64,000 bases of DNA from Autumnicola patrickiae (GTDB taxonomy: Bacteria; Bacteroidota; Bacteroidia; Flavobacteriales; Flavobacteriaceae). A model generated the notes under the pieces. It was not told the DNA's origin. It saw only the letters and a program-made list of their open reading frames with translations, and did no database searches. Positions 53,401 through 62,386 of the stretch are shown here, piece by piece. The stretch's first letter is position 1, and each line of letters starts with the position of its first letter. The translations under genes and the position numbers were made by a program. Location of the stretch: assembly GCF_031846525.1 (NCBI RefSeq), contig NZ_JAVRHM010000004.1, forward strand, positions 139,334 to 203,333, written 5' to 3'.

Positions 53401-54055
53401 TATTAAAAACCCAATTAGTGTTTTCTCCTAGTTCAATAAGCTCTTTTAATTTCTCCCTATCCACGACTGGTAGATCGATCCTAATGGTATCTATACCAAT
53501 ATGGATTAATTTCGATTTTTTTTCATCATCTATTGGGTGGGTAAAAACAATCTCAATAAATAATTTAGGATCGCCATTATCGTCATAGAAGGTTAAATCC
53601 GGTCTTATGTAGTAGTTCTTTTTTTGAGCTCCTGCTTTAGCTCCAGACTGTATTTTTCCATTTTCATCTATAAAAAAAGTTTGTTGTGCTTTAATTATTT
53701 TCGAGGTAATATTTTTTGCCTCCTGAAGTAATAAGGGAGGTTCATAAGAACCAGAGTCTGGATATTTTATTACCGGAGGAACCAATATAGAGCCTTGTTT
53801 TATTATAATTTTTTCGACAAGTCTTTCTAGATATCTTCTAACATTAAAATCACATTTGAAATTATCTTTTTCTTTTGAATCAACTATATGTCTAAAATAG
53901 GATTTGTGGTTTGGATTTTTTCGTCTTCTAACAGCTTCTAATGGTCGTTGGCATCCAATACAAGTATACCCTCTCCTGCCGCTTTCCGCATTTTGAATAT
54001 AAATATCTTTTCCATTCAGGGAAGCAAATTGCGTATCAAACTTTTCGATTTCCAC
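52766..54055 (-). CDS. CoiA-like / DUF6035-type nuclease with coiled-coil tail
   Basis: A 429-residue protein. The N-terminus has a zinc-binding part (Cys32, Cys35, His56, Cys68) with CIGCQRPLEAVRRR and SYFRHI as in CoiA-like proteins. A PD-(D/E)XK-type nuclease core follows, with RPDLTF (Asp153) and FIEIVFTH (Glu168). From about residue 250 on it is a long Glu/Arg-rich coiled coil. It starts 4 bases after the restriction-modification gene stop, so the two are one operon. It may be an accessory nuclease or sensor. The 3' half overlaps another open frame, so the exact C-terminus is uncertain. Confidence 0.65.
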   Translation of the reverse strand: MEIEKFDTQFASLNGKDIYIQNAESGRRGYTCIGCQRPLEAVRRRKNPNHKSYFRHIVDSKEKDNFKCDFNVRRYLERLVEKIIIKQGSILVPPVIKYPDSGSYEPPLLLQEAKNITSKIIKAQQTFFIDENGKIQSGAKAGAQKKNYYIRPDLTFYDDNGDPKLFIEIVFTHPIDDEKKSKLIHIGIDTIRIDLPVVDREKLKELIELGENTNWVFNNEEFYTDYLSITNTGRKELHSLAEKQREFQQESFNCRAGRIRELIRTIEQFLESDTFKEIENQLRSEVERVGRLAESAKSGLAEMEEEEKRGLYSEFEQEEKKLEESESREQAASAELKCRYYDLEDRYSRKAEELGEEESAIRRRERDVFGAENPFESLPRRTAGLENDIQRLKNQGKVQEGQTIQIGPEERGIDEQLEEFNRIETRLGL

Positions 54056-54059
54056 CTTC

Positions 54060-57000
54060 TCAAATTTTAATATTATCTATTTCTTTCATAAGCCTATCCG
54101 TCTCTGTAAGAGCCACAATTATCTTTTGATAATGCAATAGGTCTTCAAACTTTAATTCACGGCCTTTTCGGTCTTTAAGCCATTTTTGAGCGGGTTGGTA
54201 ACCGCCTATATAAAACTCCCAGGCAATCTCCGGTACTTTATCAAAATATTGCTCATCGTTTATCCAGACTTTTCCGGTTTTTTCATCCGGATTGGTTAAT
54301 TCAAAACCCGGACTGGTTTTCGTTATTTTCCGGGTAATTATATTATCGCCATCTACGGGATAAGTAGTAATAAATTCTTCGGATTTATGGCTTTCCAGTA
54401 AATGAATTTGGCGAAGCTCGCCGCCTAATTTTACCAACTTCCAAAATTCTTCCTGGTCTTTCGGGTAAGGAACCCTTGGGAAATCTATTTTTAAAAACTC
54501 CTTATAGGTTTCGCGATAGGTGGGGGAATGTAAAATCGCATAGATATAATCCAGCAAATGTATGGGCGCGAAAGTGCTGCGAAAATCACCGCGGACTTCC
54601 CCTGAATTTGCCAAACAAACATTGTCATCTTCCACCTCCGGCACAAAATCTAACCCCAAACTTTCTTCAATTTTAGCAAGTATTTTTGGATCTAGATTAG
54701 GCATACGCTCCGCCCGGGTTTCGGTGCTTTGTTGCTTGGTGGTTTCGGGATATAGGTAGAGCGGGAAAATATTGTTTATATTATACGCACTACAAGTTTT
54801 ATGTCCCGAAAGAATACGAGTTAAAAAAGCACCTGCATTTTCTTTGTCAGGAACTTGCTTAGGTAAAATAATGCCAACATTTTCACCTCTTAAAAAATGT
54901 TGCATATAAACTTCTCTGCCCCAATCCACCATTGAAGGTGAATAGTAAATTTTTCTTGTATCGAAAGGACGATAATTAAAATCCTTAATCAAATTCAAAT
55001 GATTATTATTTGTGACTTTTTTTCGAGCTTCAGATAGTTTCCAACCTCTGGAATCACCTGCTAAATATTTTCCGTCTTTCTTATTCGGAAATAGATAGGT
55101 TCTTATTTCTGAATCCGAATATTTATCATTTGCAAATTTCCTAATTCGTTCTAGCAATGACTCTTGGGAAAAATCGGTGACCACTGAATCCCTTGCTGTA
55201 ACAATACCAGAAACATTTTTTAAGAATATTTTACTAAAACTAAAACCTGCCTCATATTTCTTCCTTCCTTCTTCATTGGTAGGTACAAAGAAATAATATG
55301 GTTGGGTATAGTTCAAGTTTTCAAATACAATATCCTTTAGATTATTATTAGCTAAAAAATCATATTTGTCGTTGCGTTTTCCATAGCAATCATAATGATA
55401 TACTTGTCCTAATTGGTTGGTTTTTTTCTGCCCAGTTTTTATCAAAATATTAATGGAAACCCCTTGCATTATATCAAAAACATTTTCGTCTTTATTGCCA
55501 TCTGGAGCGGTCTCTTTCTTTTTAGCATTTCCGTGGAGATCTATCGTATAAATTTTATCGTAGGTTTTAAGTAAATTCCAACGCATTCCTCTAAACGTAG
55601 GATTGTCTAAAAAGCCGTGCGGGTTGATAAAAGCTAAAATTCCTTCTCCATTTTTCTCTATAAAATGTTGCCCGTAACGCATAAACTTAACATAATCGTC
55701 ATTTAACCAGTGTTTGCGTTCGTTAAAATGTTCGCCATCTACATATTTATAATCTTCGATTAAGTCTGCAATCCACTTTCCGTTATTAGAAGAAATTCCG
55801 GAATACGGTGGATTTCCAATCACACACATTACCGGAGTATCACGTTTAATATGATTAGCTTCATTAGCTTCGGTACTCAGCCAGTTGGAGAAAAGTGTAC
55901 CGGTGTCTTTATGGTGTTCTTCTAATGAATTTGTTAGATAAACGTTGAGACGTTGTGTGCTATCTTCTTTATAACCGGTTTCCCGTAACAACATTTCCAG
56001 TTTTAAATGTGCCATTGCGTAAGAAGCCATCAATAATTCAAAACCATTCAGCCGTGGAATTAAGTGTTGCTCTACATAACCACTCCACGCACCCTGCATT
56101 GCTTTAAATTTCTTGCTGTAGATATAGTTCACCACTTCCGCCAAAAACGTTCCCGTACCGGTTGCGGGATCCAAAATTTGAACTTTATGAACCTCTTTTT
56201 CGGTTTGTTTGTAGCCTGTTGTAGAACGTTTATCGGCTACATCAGTGTTTACCTTTATTTTGGTTTTAGAAGTATCTGCTAAACCTTGTGGCAGCTTAAA
56301 TTCGGTTTTTAAAACATCGTCTACTGCGCGAACAATAAATTTTACCACAGGTTCGGGCGTGTACCAAACGCCGCGTGCTTTTCTAAGTTTCGGGTCGTAT
56401 TCTGCCAGGAAAGTTTCATAAAAATGAATAATCGCATCCTGGGTTTGGGTACTTTTTCCAAAGTTTTTTAGCAGTCGTTCAACATTGGTAGCCCTAAAAA
56501 CATCGGCAAGGTTATCTACGGTGGGTTTGATACGCGCATCTATATCGGGACCGGCTACATAGCCAAATAATTTCCGAAGAAAAGGGTTTGATTTCGGGAT
56601 AAGCTCGGCTGCTTCCTGCCTGCTAAAATCGTTTAAAGTCGGGTCGTGTAAACGGGCAGCAAACATTCCGTAAGCTAAGGTTTGTGCATAAATATCTGCA
56701 AAACCTTTAGGGGTAAGATCGTGGATTAGTATTTCCTTAAACGTATGAAATTGCCCCTGTAATGAAGTGTTTTCCTGGGTTTCCTCATCGGAAGTAATTG
56801 CATTCTCCAGAATATTTTGCAGAAGGCGAGCTTTTGCGGCCATCATTTCGGCCAGTCTTTTAGCCGATTTAATTGTTTGCCCAATAAAGCTGCAAAAGTT
56901 CTTGATAAGGTTTTCAAACTGTTGAAAATTCTCAGGGATGGGGACTATTTTTCCGTTTTCAATTTCGGCCAATTTTATTTCGTGTACCAATATGCCATTC

Positions 57001-57323
57001 TGGAAAAACTGAAACCAAAGATAATCGGTAATAATGAGGTTATCTAGGGCATTTCGATAGCGGGAAAACTGCTCTTTATAAACTTTGGAGTTCAGGTCTT
57101 TGCCAACATCTTTGGCTTCAATATAACCAATAGGTATTTTGCCATTTGTTAAGACATAATCGGGGTTTCCGCAGTCCGTGACATTGGCTGGTTCGTTGGT
57201 AATATCAATATTGGTTAAGATACTTCTAAGTAAATTCTCTAAGTCGGCTCGGTAAGAATGTTCTCTGGAAATGCCAGATTGATATCTAGAATTTACTATT
57301 TCGAGATAGTTGGTTATTGTCAT
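54060..57323 (-). CDS. Single-chain restriction-modification enzyme (type ISP/IIG-like)
   Basis: A 1087-residue protein joining nuclease, DNA N6-adenine methyltransferase and specificity parts. The PD-(D/E)XK site is Asp55 and Glu69-x-Lys71 (NPDY, YIEAK). Methyltransferase motif I is DPATGTGTF at 385-393, and motif IV is NPPY at 504-507. The C-terminal 400 residues are the likely target-recognition domain (ISP1_C-like). No helicase motifs are present, so unlike LlaGI-type ISP enzymes it probably does not translocate and resembles type IIG. It heads an operon with the CoiA-like gene. The target site is unknown. Confidence 0.85.
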   Translation of the reverse strand: MTITNYLEIVNSRYQSGISREHSYRADLENLLRSILTNIDITNEPANVTDCGNPDYVLTNGKIPIGYIEAKDVGKDLNSKVYKEQFSRYRNALDNLIITDYLWFQFFQNGILVHEIKLAEIENGKIVPIPENFQQFENLIKNFCSFIGQTIKSAKRLAEMMAAKARLLQNILENAITSDEETQENTSLQGQFHTFKEILIHDLTPKGFADIYAQTLAYGMFAARLHDPTLNDFSRQEAAELIPKSNPFLRKLFGYVAGPDIDARIKPTVDNLADVFRATNVERLLKNFGKSTQTQDAIIHFYETFLAEYDPKLRKARGVWYTPEPVVKFIVRAVDDVLKTEFKLPQGLADTSKTKIKVNTDVADKRSTTGYKQTEKEVHKVQILDPATGTGTFLAEVVNYIYSKKFKAMQGAWSGYVEQHLIPRLNGFELLMASYAMAHLKLEMLLRETGYKEDSTQRLNVYLTNSLEEHHKDTGTLFSNWLSTEANEANHIKRDTPVMCVIGNPPYSGISSNNGKWIADLIEDYKYVDGEHFNERKHWLNDDYVKFMRYGQHFIEKNGEGILAFINPHGFLDNPTFRGMRWNLLKTYDKIYTIDLHGNAKKKETAPDGNKDENVFDIMQGVSINILIKTGQKKTNQLGQVYHYDCYGKRNDKYDFLANNNLKDIVFENLNYTQPYYFFVPTNEEGRKKYEAGFSFSKIFLKNVSGIVTARDSVVTDFSQESLLERIRKFANDKYSDSEIRTYLFPNKKDGKYLAGDSRGWKLSEARKKVTNNNHLNLIKDFNYRPFDTRKIYYSPSMVDWGREVYMQHFLRGENVGIILPKQVPDKENAGAFLTRILSGHKTCSAYNINNIFPLYLYPETTKQQSTETRAERMPNLDPKILAKIEESLGLDFVPEVEDDNVCLANSGEVRGDFRSTFAPIHLLDYIYAILHSPTYRETYKEFLKIDFPRVPYPKDQEEFWKLVKLGGELRQIHLLESHKSEEFITTYPVDGDNIITRKITKTSPGFELTNPDEKTGKVWINDEQYFDKVPEIAWEFYIGGYQPAQKWLKDRKGRELKFEDLLHYQKIIVALTETDRLMKEIDNIKI

Positions 57324-57569
57324 GTATTTATAAAATCAGGCTTTTGAAAAGAAAAGTGAAGATAAATTAATTAAAACACTTATAAAATTCTTACAAACCT
57401 GAATTTCGTACTTTATTTAAATGTAACAGAGTTAACATCTAAAAATGACACGACCTAGTTAATTCATTTTTTTAATTTACTAGAAATCTTCCTGCCTGAT
57501 ACTTAGCTTAGAATCACTCAAGAGTTTCTAATCCGGTTAGTGACGTGAAAATTGAGCGGAGAAATTGAT

Positions 57570-58373
57570 TTAAATAGTATCTTTTATTTTTTCAATAAAT
57601 GCTTTTTTCTGACCTCCAATTTTTAGATCAGATAAATAGAAATTTCCACTTCCTATAAGCCAAAAAACCTTATCCACAGAATACACTGTTGTATGATTTT
57701 CTTTTGCAATTCGGTCTATTACCTTAAATGTTTGGTAATCTAATTTAGTTGCTGATTTTTCGTTTTGTTCAATTAAATTAAGAGCTTTAAAAATGTCTTT
57801 TAAATGAACATCTGGTTTGCCATATTCAGAAAACCCCAATTCTTTTAAAAAGTCGCAAGCAAGTGGAAAACCCATTCCTGAAATTTCGTAACTAATCATA
57901 AGGGGCAATGCCGGTTTAGCTCTAAAGTCTTCAGCGAAAAAGTCGGTCCATTTATAAAAATCGTCAACGTCTTTGAAAGAACTAAGAAAATGTGCTGCAT
58001 CAATAACTGATTGACAGTAAAGAGGCCAAATACTTCTGCTGGTTCTTCTAATTTGCCCTCTTGGATTTAAAATCTCAATTATTCGGTCAAGCAGTTTGTC
58101 TTTTTCAGATTTTGAATAAGTTTCAGCAACTTTAACTGGGTCAAAACCATAAAGTATTTTATCTAAATTCCTAAGTCCGCCTATTGAACCACCGATTACC
58201 TTTGAACTCATCTGCTTATTTTGGGCAGATTCACAAATTCTGTAATAAATTCTCGATAAATCCTTTGGTTTGCTGTACTCTGATTTCAAATGTTCGGATA
58301 AAATTTCATCTGTTACTTCGCTAAAGGAACTTAGAAATTCTACTGCTATTTTATATAGTTCTTTGTCTGTCAT
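57570..58373 (-). CDS. HhH-GPD-like DNA glycosylase family protein
   Basis: A 267-residue helical protein. The segment EISGMGFPLACDFLKELGF (about 163-181) fits a helix-hairpin-helix, and it is followed by GKPDVHLKDIF with Asp188 in the place of the catalytic Asp of HhH-GPD glycosylases. The usual Lys of bifunctional enzymes is not seen. The base substrate is unknown, and assignment rests on this motif alone. It is part of the island's minus-strand array and stands alone between spacer regions. Confidence 0.55.
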   Translation of the reverse strand: MTDKELYKIAVEFLSSFSEVTDEILSEHLKSEYSKPKDLSRIYYRICESAQNKQMSSKVIGGSIGGLRNLDKILYGFDPVKVAETYSKSEKDKLLDRIIEILNPRGQIRRTSRSIWPLYCQSVIDAAHFLSSFKDVDDFYKWTDFFAEDFRAKPALPLMISYEISGMGFPLACDFLKELGFSEYGKPDVHLKDIFKALNLIEQNEKSATKLDYQTFKVIDRIAKENHTTVYSVDKVFWLIGSGNFYLSDLKIGGQKKAFIEKIKDTI

Positions 58374-58408
58374 TTTTTTAATTTACCAAGAAATTGTTTC
58401 GATTAGTG

Positions 58409-58530
58409 CACAATGCGGGAGTAAGGGTACGGAATTGTCGGATTAACCATTTTCCTGCCTGATTTCTAAAATTACACTTTCTTCCCAATAGCCGACTTAT
58501 TTACGGTGAACCTATTTGTTGGAAGTTGTA
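58409..58530 (-). repeat. Degenerate copy of the island spacer element
   Basis: GCGGGAGTA (58417-58425) followed by a diverged CGGAATTGTCGGATTA matches the left core of the spacer at 62,256-62,386. The right half has drifted and no clear terminal stem is seen. CTTCCTGCCTGAT-like text at 58447 also occurs at 57489. Confidence 0.4.
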
Positions 58531-58542
58531 CTGATATTTATT

Positions 58543-58922
58543 CTATTCTTTTTCTATGAAATTTGAAACGTCTTTATACAGCATTTTGTGATTATCTATT
58601 ATTAAATGGATGTCATAATAATCTCCCGAAGTATCTCTTTTAAATTTTAATTTTGCTTTATATTTTATATTATTTTCAACTATCTCAAAATTGAATTTCA
58701 CACTGTTTTTAAAAAATCCTAATGTAGATCCTTGGACGAATTCTTTTATTGCATTACCCCATTTCACCTCCCCAATTTTGTATTAATCAGATATAGTTTG
58801 TGACCTAAATAATTACTTTCAATTTCAATAATGTGTTCATAATCTTTGTGAGTGATTTTAATTTTTAAATTTTTTTGTTCTTGGTTTCTTTTTATTATGG
58901 ATGCTTTGAAATTGTTGGTCAT
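58543..58922 (-). pseudogene. Small gene of unknown function, probably frameshifted
   Basis: Two short open frames meet here on the minus strand: 58764-58922 (52 codons, ATG start, ending NTKLGR) and 58543-58767 (74 codons, GTG start, KWGNAIKEFVQGST). They overlap by 4 bases at a run of four G. One extra G would join them into one protein of about 126 residues reading KLGEVKWGNA. That makes a single-base deletion likely, though a coupled pair is possible. No family is recognised. Confidence 0.5.
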
Positions 58923-59002
58923 TACATTTTATAATTAGATTATTTTTTAATCAGTTATTTTGCCAACTTGATAAAAATCTTTCCATAAAGTATTTCTTCA
59001 AA

Positions 59003-59130
59003 GGTCACGGTTCGCCAGTTGGCAAAGTAAAGGAAGCAGATTTGTCGGCTTAGTTTTGGTATTATTGGTCAAGATAATTGTTTTCTTTCTAACGGTACCG
59101 GCTATTGGCGATGAAAGATGGTTGTGCGTA
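59003..59130 (-). repeat. Island spacer element, copy 1 (attC-like)
   Basis: Shares about 95 bases with copies 2 and 3, including GATTTGTCGGCTTAG and TTTTCTTTCTAACGG. Terminal stem: TCGCCAGT (59012-59019) with ATTGGCGA (59104-59111). On the right it ends GTTGTGCG, adjoining the stop of the 654-residue gene. Confidence 0.7.
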
Positions 59131-59133
59131 GTT

Positions 59134-61098
59134 TTAAATTATATTCTCTTCTTTAAACTTTAAGTATTCCATTTTAATTTTTGGTTTAGCTGAATTTATT
59201 GTTAATTGAGTATCTTCAGTAAAGATGTCTTTCATTTTAATATCTACAGGTACAGGATTTTTCAAGAAGTTATTTAAGTTATCCGATAATTCATCTTCAT
59301 TTTTATAATAAATAATTGAATTCTGCTTTTTTGAAAAATCTATCTTTTTATCTTCAATTGTCATTTGTCCTTTCCGTAAGGCTCCAGTAACAAAATAGTT
59401 TTCTAAAAGCGAAAAATCTATTATAGGTATATCATTTATAGATATGCCTGAAAACAATGGAAAGTTTGTAATTATAGTTTGTATTATTTTTTTAGAAAAA
59501 TCAAATTGATCACTAAATTCATTTTTATTAGATTTTAAAAAACCTGTTTTTCTTTTTATTTGCTCAGCTGCTTGTTTTAGTCTCTTATAGTTATTGTGAA
59601 AATCGCGGGGATCGAAGGGATATTTGATGCACTTAATTTCTGCAATCATAACTACATTTTTCAATTCTAGTATTAAATCTATTTCTTCAAATTTCTCATT
59701 TGAGTTTTTGAAATTACTAACCTTTGGAATATTAAAATTGAAACCTTTTTTTTCCAACTCATATTCCAGCATTTCTTTTATATGAACCTCAAATTTCTCA
59801 CCTCTAAGATCTAAATCAAAACCTCCTTGTTCTAACCAATAATCTATTAACCTTAAAGTGTTGGAATTCAATAAAGGTAGTAAAACTGGATATAAAATAC
59901 CTTTATTCTCTATAATGGGCTTTTCCCATACATCGAAATAATTATCTGTATGACAAAATAGTTGAAGGATATGTTTTATCTGAATTGACGAAAAATTTGT
60001 TTTTCTTCTTAAATAGTCTGTTAAATTCGCTTTCCTAATTTTGATTTTGAAGGCATTGAAATTAGTTTCTAATGTTCCTAATTCTAACTTTTCTGTTTTG
60101 TAGGCTTGATCGAATAAATACCTTATCTCAGAAAAGATTAAAATTATATCGTGTAATTTGATACTGCTAAGGTTGGGGAGTTTTTCATTTTTAATAAAAG
60201 AATAATAAGAGGTTAATTCGGCGTAAAGTAAGTTCTCCTGAAGTATTGAATCACTTTCTTTGCCATCAGCGAGCTTGAATTCAATAAATCCTTCTCGAAT
60301 TTCTACTTTTTTTAATTTCTTTGATTTTCTTTTTTGTAATGACTCTTCAAGAATGTATTGATAGAAATAATTTTTTTCGAAGTAACTCGCAACAATTACT
60401 TGTTTAGCGGAAAACATATTTCGTTCTAAACGATACTGACCAATTTTATTTGCTTCCTGAATATTATTTTTTGGTTTTGTGATATGCAGAAGTTTATCTT
60501 TATTACCAATGTTCATTCGGTAATTTTCCCATACTGTCATATCATACGCGCTTTTAATAACCGCATATATATTTGAGAAGGATAATAAGTTAAAGCAATT
60601 TTCTACCAATTCAATCTTAATTACCTCCCCATTATATTTTGTTTCCTCTTGTCTTAAAAGGTTTAGAACAGAATTTAAACCATCGTGATTAGCTTCTAGA
60701 CCAGCCTGCGCATTTATATTCCCTAATTCTGGAATTGAGGATTTTAAAACACTATTTGTAGCCTTGTCATAATTAAATTTTTCTTGCTTGGAAAATGAAT
60801 CTTGTGCCCTGCGTGAAACTTTATGATAATCTCTATTTGCTAGAGTTATTAAAATTTCTAAATATGTCGATTTATTAAGTTCGTTCCCCTTGTATGATTT
60901 TAAAAATAAGTTTCTAAAAGTCTGGAAGTATTGATTGAAGTGTATTGAACTTAAAGCTATTTGTGAGAGTTCTAAATCAATTGTGGAAATTTCAATTTTC
61001 TGTAAATATTCCAAAATTTTATTATAATCAAAATCTTTATTGAAAGGAATAAAATTTATGTCTCCTTGAAGTTTCTTTTCTAATTTTTTACTGGACAT
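59134..61098 (-). CDS. PD-(D/E)XK-type putative nuclease, 654 residues
   Basis: A large protein not recognised as a known family over its first 420 residues, which are Lys-, Asn- and Leu-rich and probably helical. Near residues 430-495 it has a restriction-endonuclease-like core: RGEKFEVHIKEML (Glu434/Glu437), then EIDLIL (Asp474), then IAEIKC (Glu487-x-Lys489). The remaining 165 residues have no motif. The pattern recalls NERD-like nuclease domains in defence proteins. The gene is flanked by nearly perfect 20-base inverted repeats (59121-59140 and 61104-61123), and by spacer elements on both sides. Confidence 0.6.
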   Translation of the reverse strand: MSSKKLEKKLQGDINFIPFNKDFDYNKILEYLQKIEISTIDLELSQIALSSIHFNQYFQTFRNLFLKSYKGNELNKSTYLEILITLANRDYHKVSRRAQDSFSKQEKFNYDKATNSVLKSSIPELGNINAQAGLEANHDGLNSVLNLLRQEETKYNGEVIKIELVENCFNLLSFSNIYAVIKSAYDMTVWENYRMNIGNKDKLLHITKPKNNIQEANKIGQYRLERNMFSAKQVIVASYFEKNYFYQYILEESLQKRKSKKLKKVEIREGFIEFKLADGKESDSILQENLLYAELTSYYSFIKNEKLPNLSSIKLHDIILIFSEIRYLFDQAYKTEKLELGTLETNFNAFKIKIRKANLTDYLRRKTNFSSIQIKHILQLFCHTDNYFDVWEKPIIENKGILYPVLLPLLNSNTLRLIDYWLEQGGFDLDLRGEKFEVHIKEMLEYELEKKGFNFNIPKVSNFKNSNEKFEEIDLILELKNVVMIAEIKCIKYPFDPRDFHNNYKRLKQAAEQIKRKTGFLKSNKNEFSDQFDFSKKIIQTIITNFPLFSGISINDIPIIDFSLLENYFVTGALRKGQMTIEDKKIDFSKKQNSIIYYKNEDELSDNLNNFLKNPVPVDIKMKDIFTEDTQLTINSAKPKIKMEYLKFKEENII

Positions 61099-61113
61099 TC
61101 AAATATTTAAAAT

Positions 61114-61250
61114 TACGCACAACGGTCTCCTATCGCCAATTGGCTGAGTAAGAGACGCGGATTTATCGGCTTAGTGTTGGTTTGTTTATCAAGTTAATTA
61201 TTTTCTTTTTAACGCTGCCGTCTATTGGCGATTAATCTTTGTTAGATGCT
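61114..61250 (-). repeat. Island spacer element, copy 2 (attC-like)
   Basis: Same core as copy 1 (ATTTATCGGCTTAG, ATTTTCTTTTTAACG). The stem is perfect over 9 bases: ATCGCCAAT (61132-61140) with ATTGGCGAT (61224-61232). Left end GCACAAC, right end GTTAGATGC. The latter fits GTTRRRY and covers the stop codon of the HEPN gene. Confidence 0.7.
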
Positions 61251-62231
61251 GGCATATTTACGTAAATCTACTTCATAACGCTTTTTTAGACTTTCAATCT
61301 TTTCTTGAGTTGTTCCTTTTAAACTGCTCGTATAAAGTAATGGATATAAGGTGCCTCCTTCTGCAATTGATGCATCTAGTTTAGCTTTTGAAGCTCGATA
61401 TTTTTTCCATTCTTTAATTGAATTATCAAATAAATCTTCATTTATACCTAGACTATAAGCCTGTTTACCTGTTTCTTTTATGAGGGAAATCAAACCACTC
61501 AACTCTTGATCAACTTGCTCAAATTCTTTATGGGATTGGATATTCATATCCGTTTGAGTTTCAGGAGAACCAGGATATAGTAATTCCCAAATAAAATTAT
61601 TTGTTTGGTTTAAAAATAATTTTGAATGGTTAAAGCACTCAAACATTTCTTCTTTATCAATATTAGTGTTCGTGGCAAACTCGTGACAAAATATATGTCT
61701 TAACTCAAATACTTTTTGAATACTTGAAATTAACTTATGGCTTTTATTTTTAAAGTCATCTGATGTTACTTTTATTTCTTGAAAAACTGATTCTTTTTCA
61801 AAAATTTTCAACTCCTTTATAAAATCTGTTCCTATCAAAATGGACATATTTGAATTTATATCTTTAAAATTGTTGCACGGTAATACATGCGAAATGAATT
61901 CTCCGGTAGTTACAGTTTTTGTTTGTATCGCATTTACAATCTCAAAATCAAATTTTATATTTTTTGCTTGATTAAAATTTGAAACATTATCACTAAATGG
62001 TTTGCCAAAATCAATTAGTTCTTTATAAACTGATCTAAAGAATGCTTCAAAGCAAGCAACTGTAGCGATAGGAATGTATTTGAGGAGTTCAGTATTATAA
62101 TCTCCATTATAACTTAAATTTTCTTTAAATGCATATTCAATCTGGTCTAGTCTTGCACTAAAATCATGACGAGAATCATATTCTGTTCTAGATTTTATTG
62201 AAGCTATTTCATTTAATAAATCTCTCTTCAT
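61242..62231 (-). CDS. HEPN domain protein with LprI-like C-terminal region
   Basis: A 329-residue protein. The N-terminal 200 residues form a HEPN-like fold: VACFEAFFRSVYKELIDFG (helix) and the Rx4H ribonuclease motif Arg178-His183 in RHIFCHEF. From about residue 235 to 322 the sequence (QVDQELSGLISLI, then WKKYRASKAKLDASIAEGG, then TTQEKIESLKKRY) resembles LprI/DUF1311 domains, which are usually extracytoplasmic, but here there is no signal peptide and no Cys pair. HEPN proteins are often RNA-cutting toxins or abortive-infection effectors. No antitoxin gene is adjacent. Confidence 0.6.
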   Translation of the reverse strand: MKRDLLNEIASIKSRTEYDSRHDFSARLDQIEYAFKENLSYNGDYNTELLKYIPIATVACFEAFFRSVYKELIDFGKPFSDNVSNFNQAKNIKFDFEIVNAIQTKTVTTGEFISHVLPCNNFKDINSNMSILIGTDFIKELKIFEKESVFQEIKVTSDDFKNKSHKLISSIQKVFELRHIFCHEFATNTNIDKEEMFECFNHSKLFLNQTNNFIWELLYPGSPETQTDMNIQSHKEFEQVDQELSGLISLIKETGKQAYSLGINEDLFDNSIKEWKKYRASKAKLDASIAEGGTLYPLLYTSSLKGTTQEKIESLKKRYEVDLRKYASI

Positions 62232-62255
62232 TTGAGAATTGTTTTAATATGTTTG

Positions 62256-62386
62256 CAAATAACGGTTTCGGTTATAGCAAGGCGGGAGTAGTAACGCGGA
62301 TTTGTCGGCTTAGTATTAGTTTGTCGGTCAAATTAAATATTTTCTTTTTAAGGCTACTGACTATTACCGATTAACCCTTCTTGACA
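62256..62386 (-). repeat. Island spacer element, copy 3 (attC-like)
   Basis: Core GATTTGTCGGCTTAG and TATTTTCTTTTTAAGG as in copies 1 and 2. The stem is TCGGTTAT (62268-62275) with ATTACCGA (62363-62370). Both arms differ from copies 1 and 2 in a matching way, so pairing is kept although sequence is not. Confidence 0.7.

Noticed and set aside
57421..57436. TGTAACAGAGTTAAC as a third Crp/Fnr-type site
   Set aside because: The half-sites are not symmetric as in the two good sites and no related gene follows.
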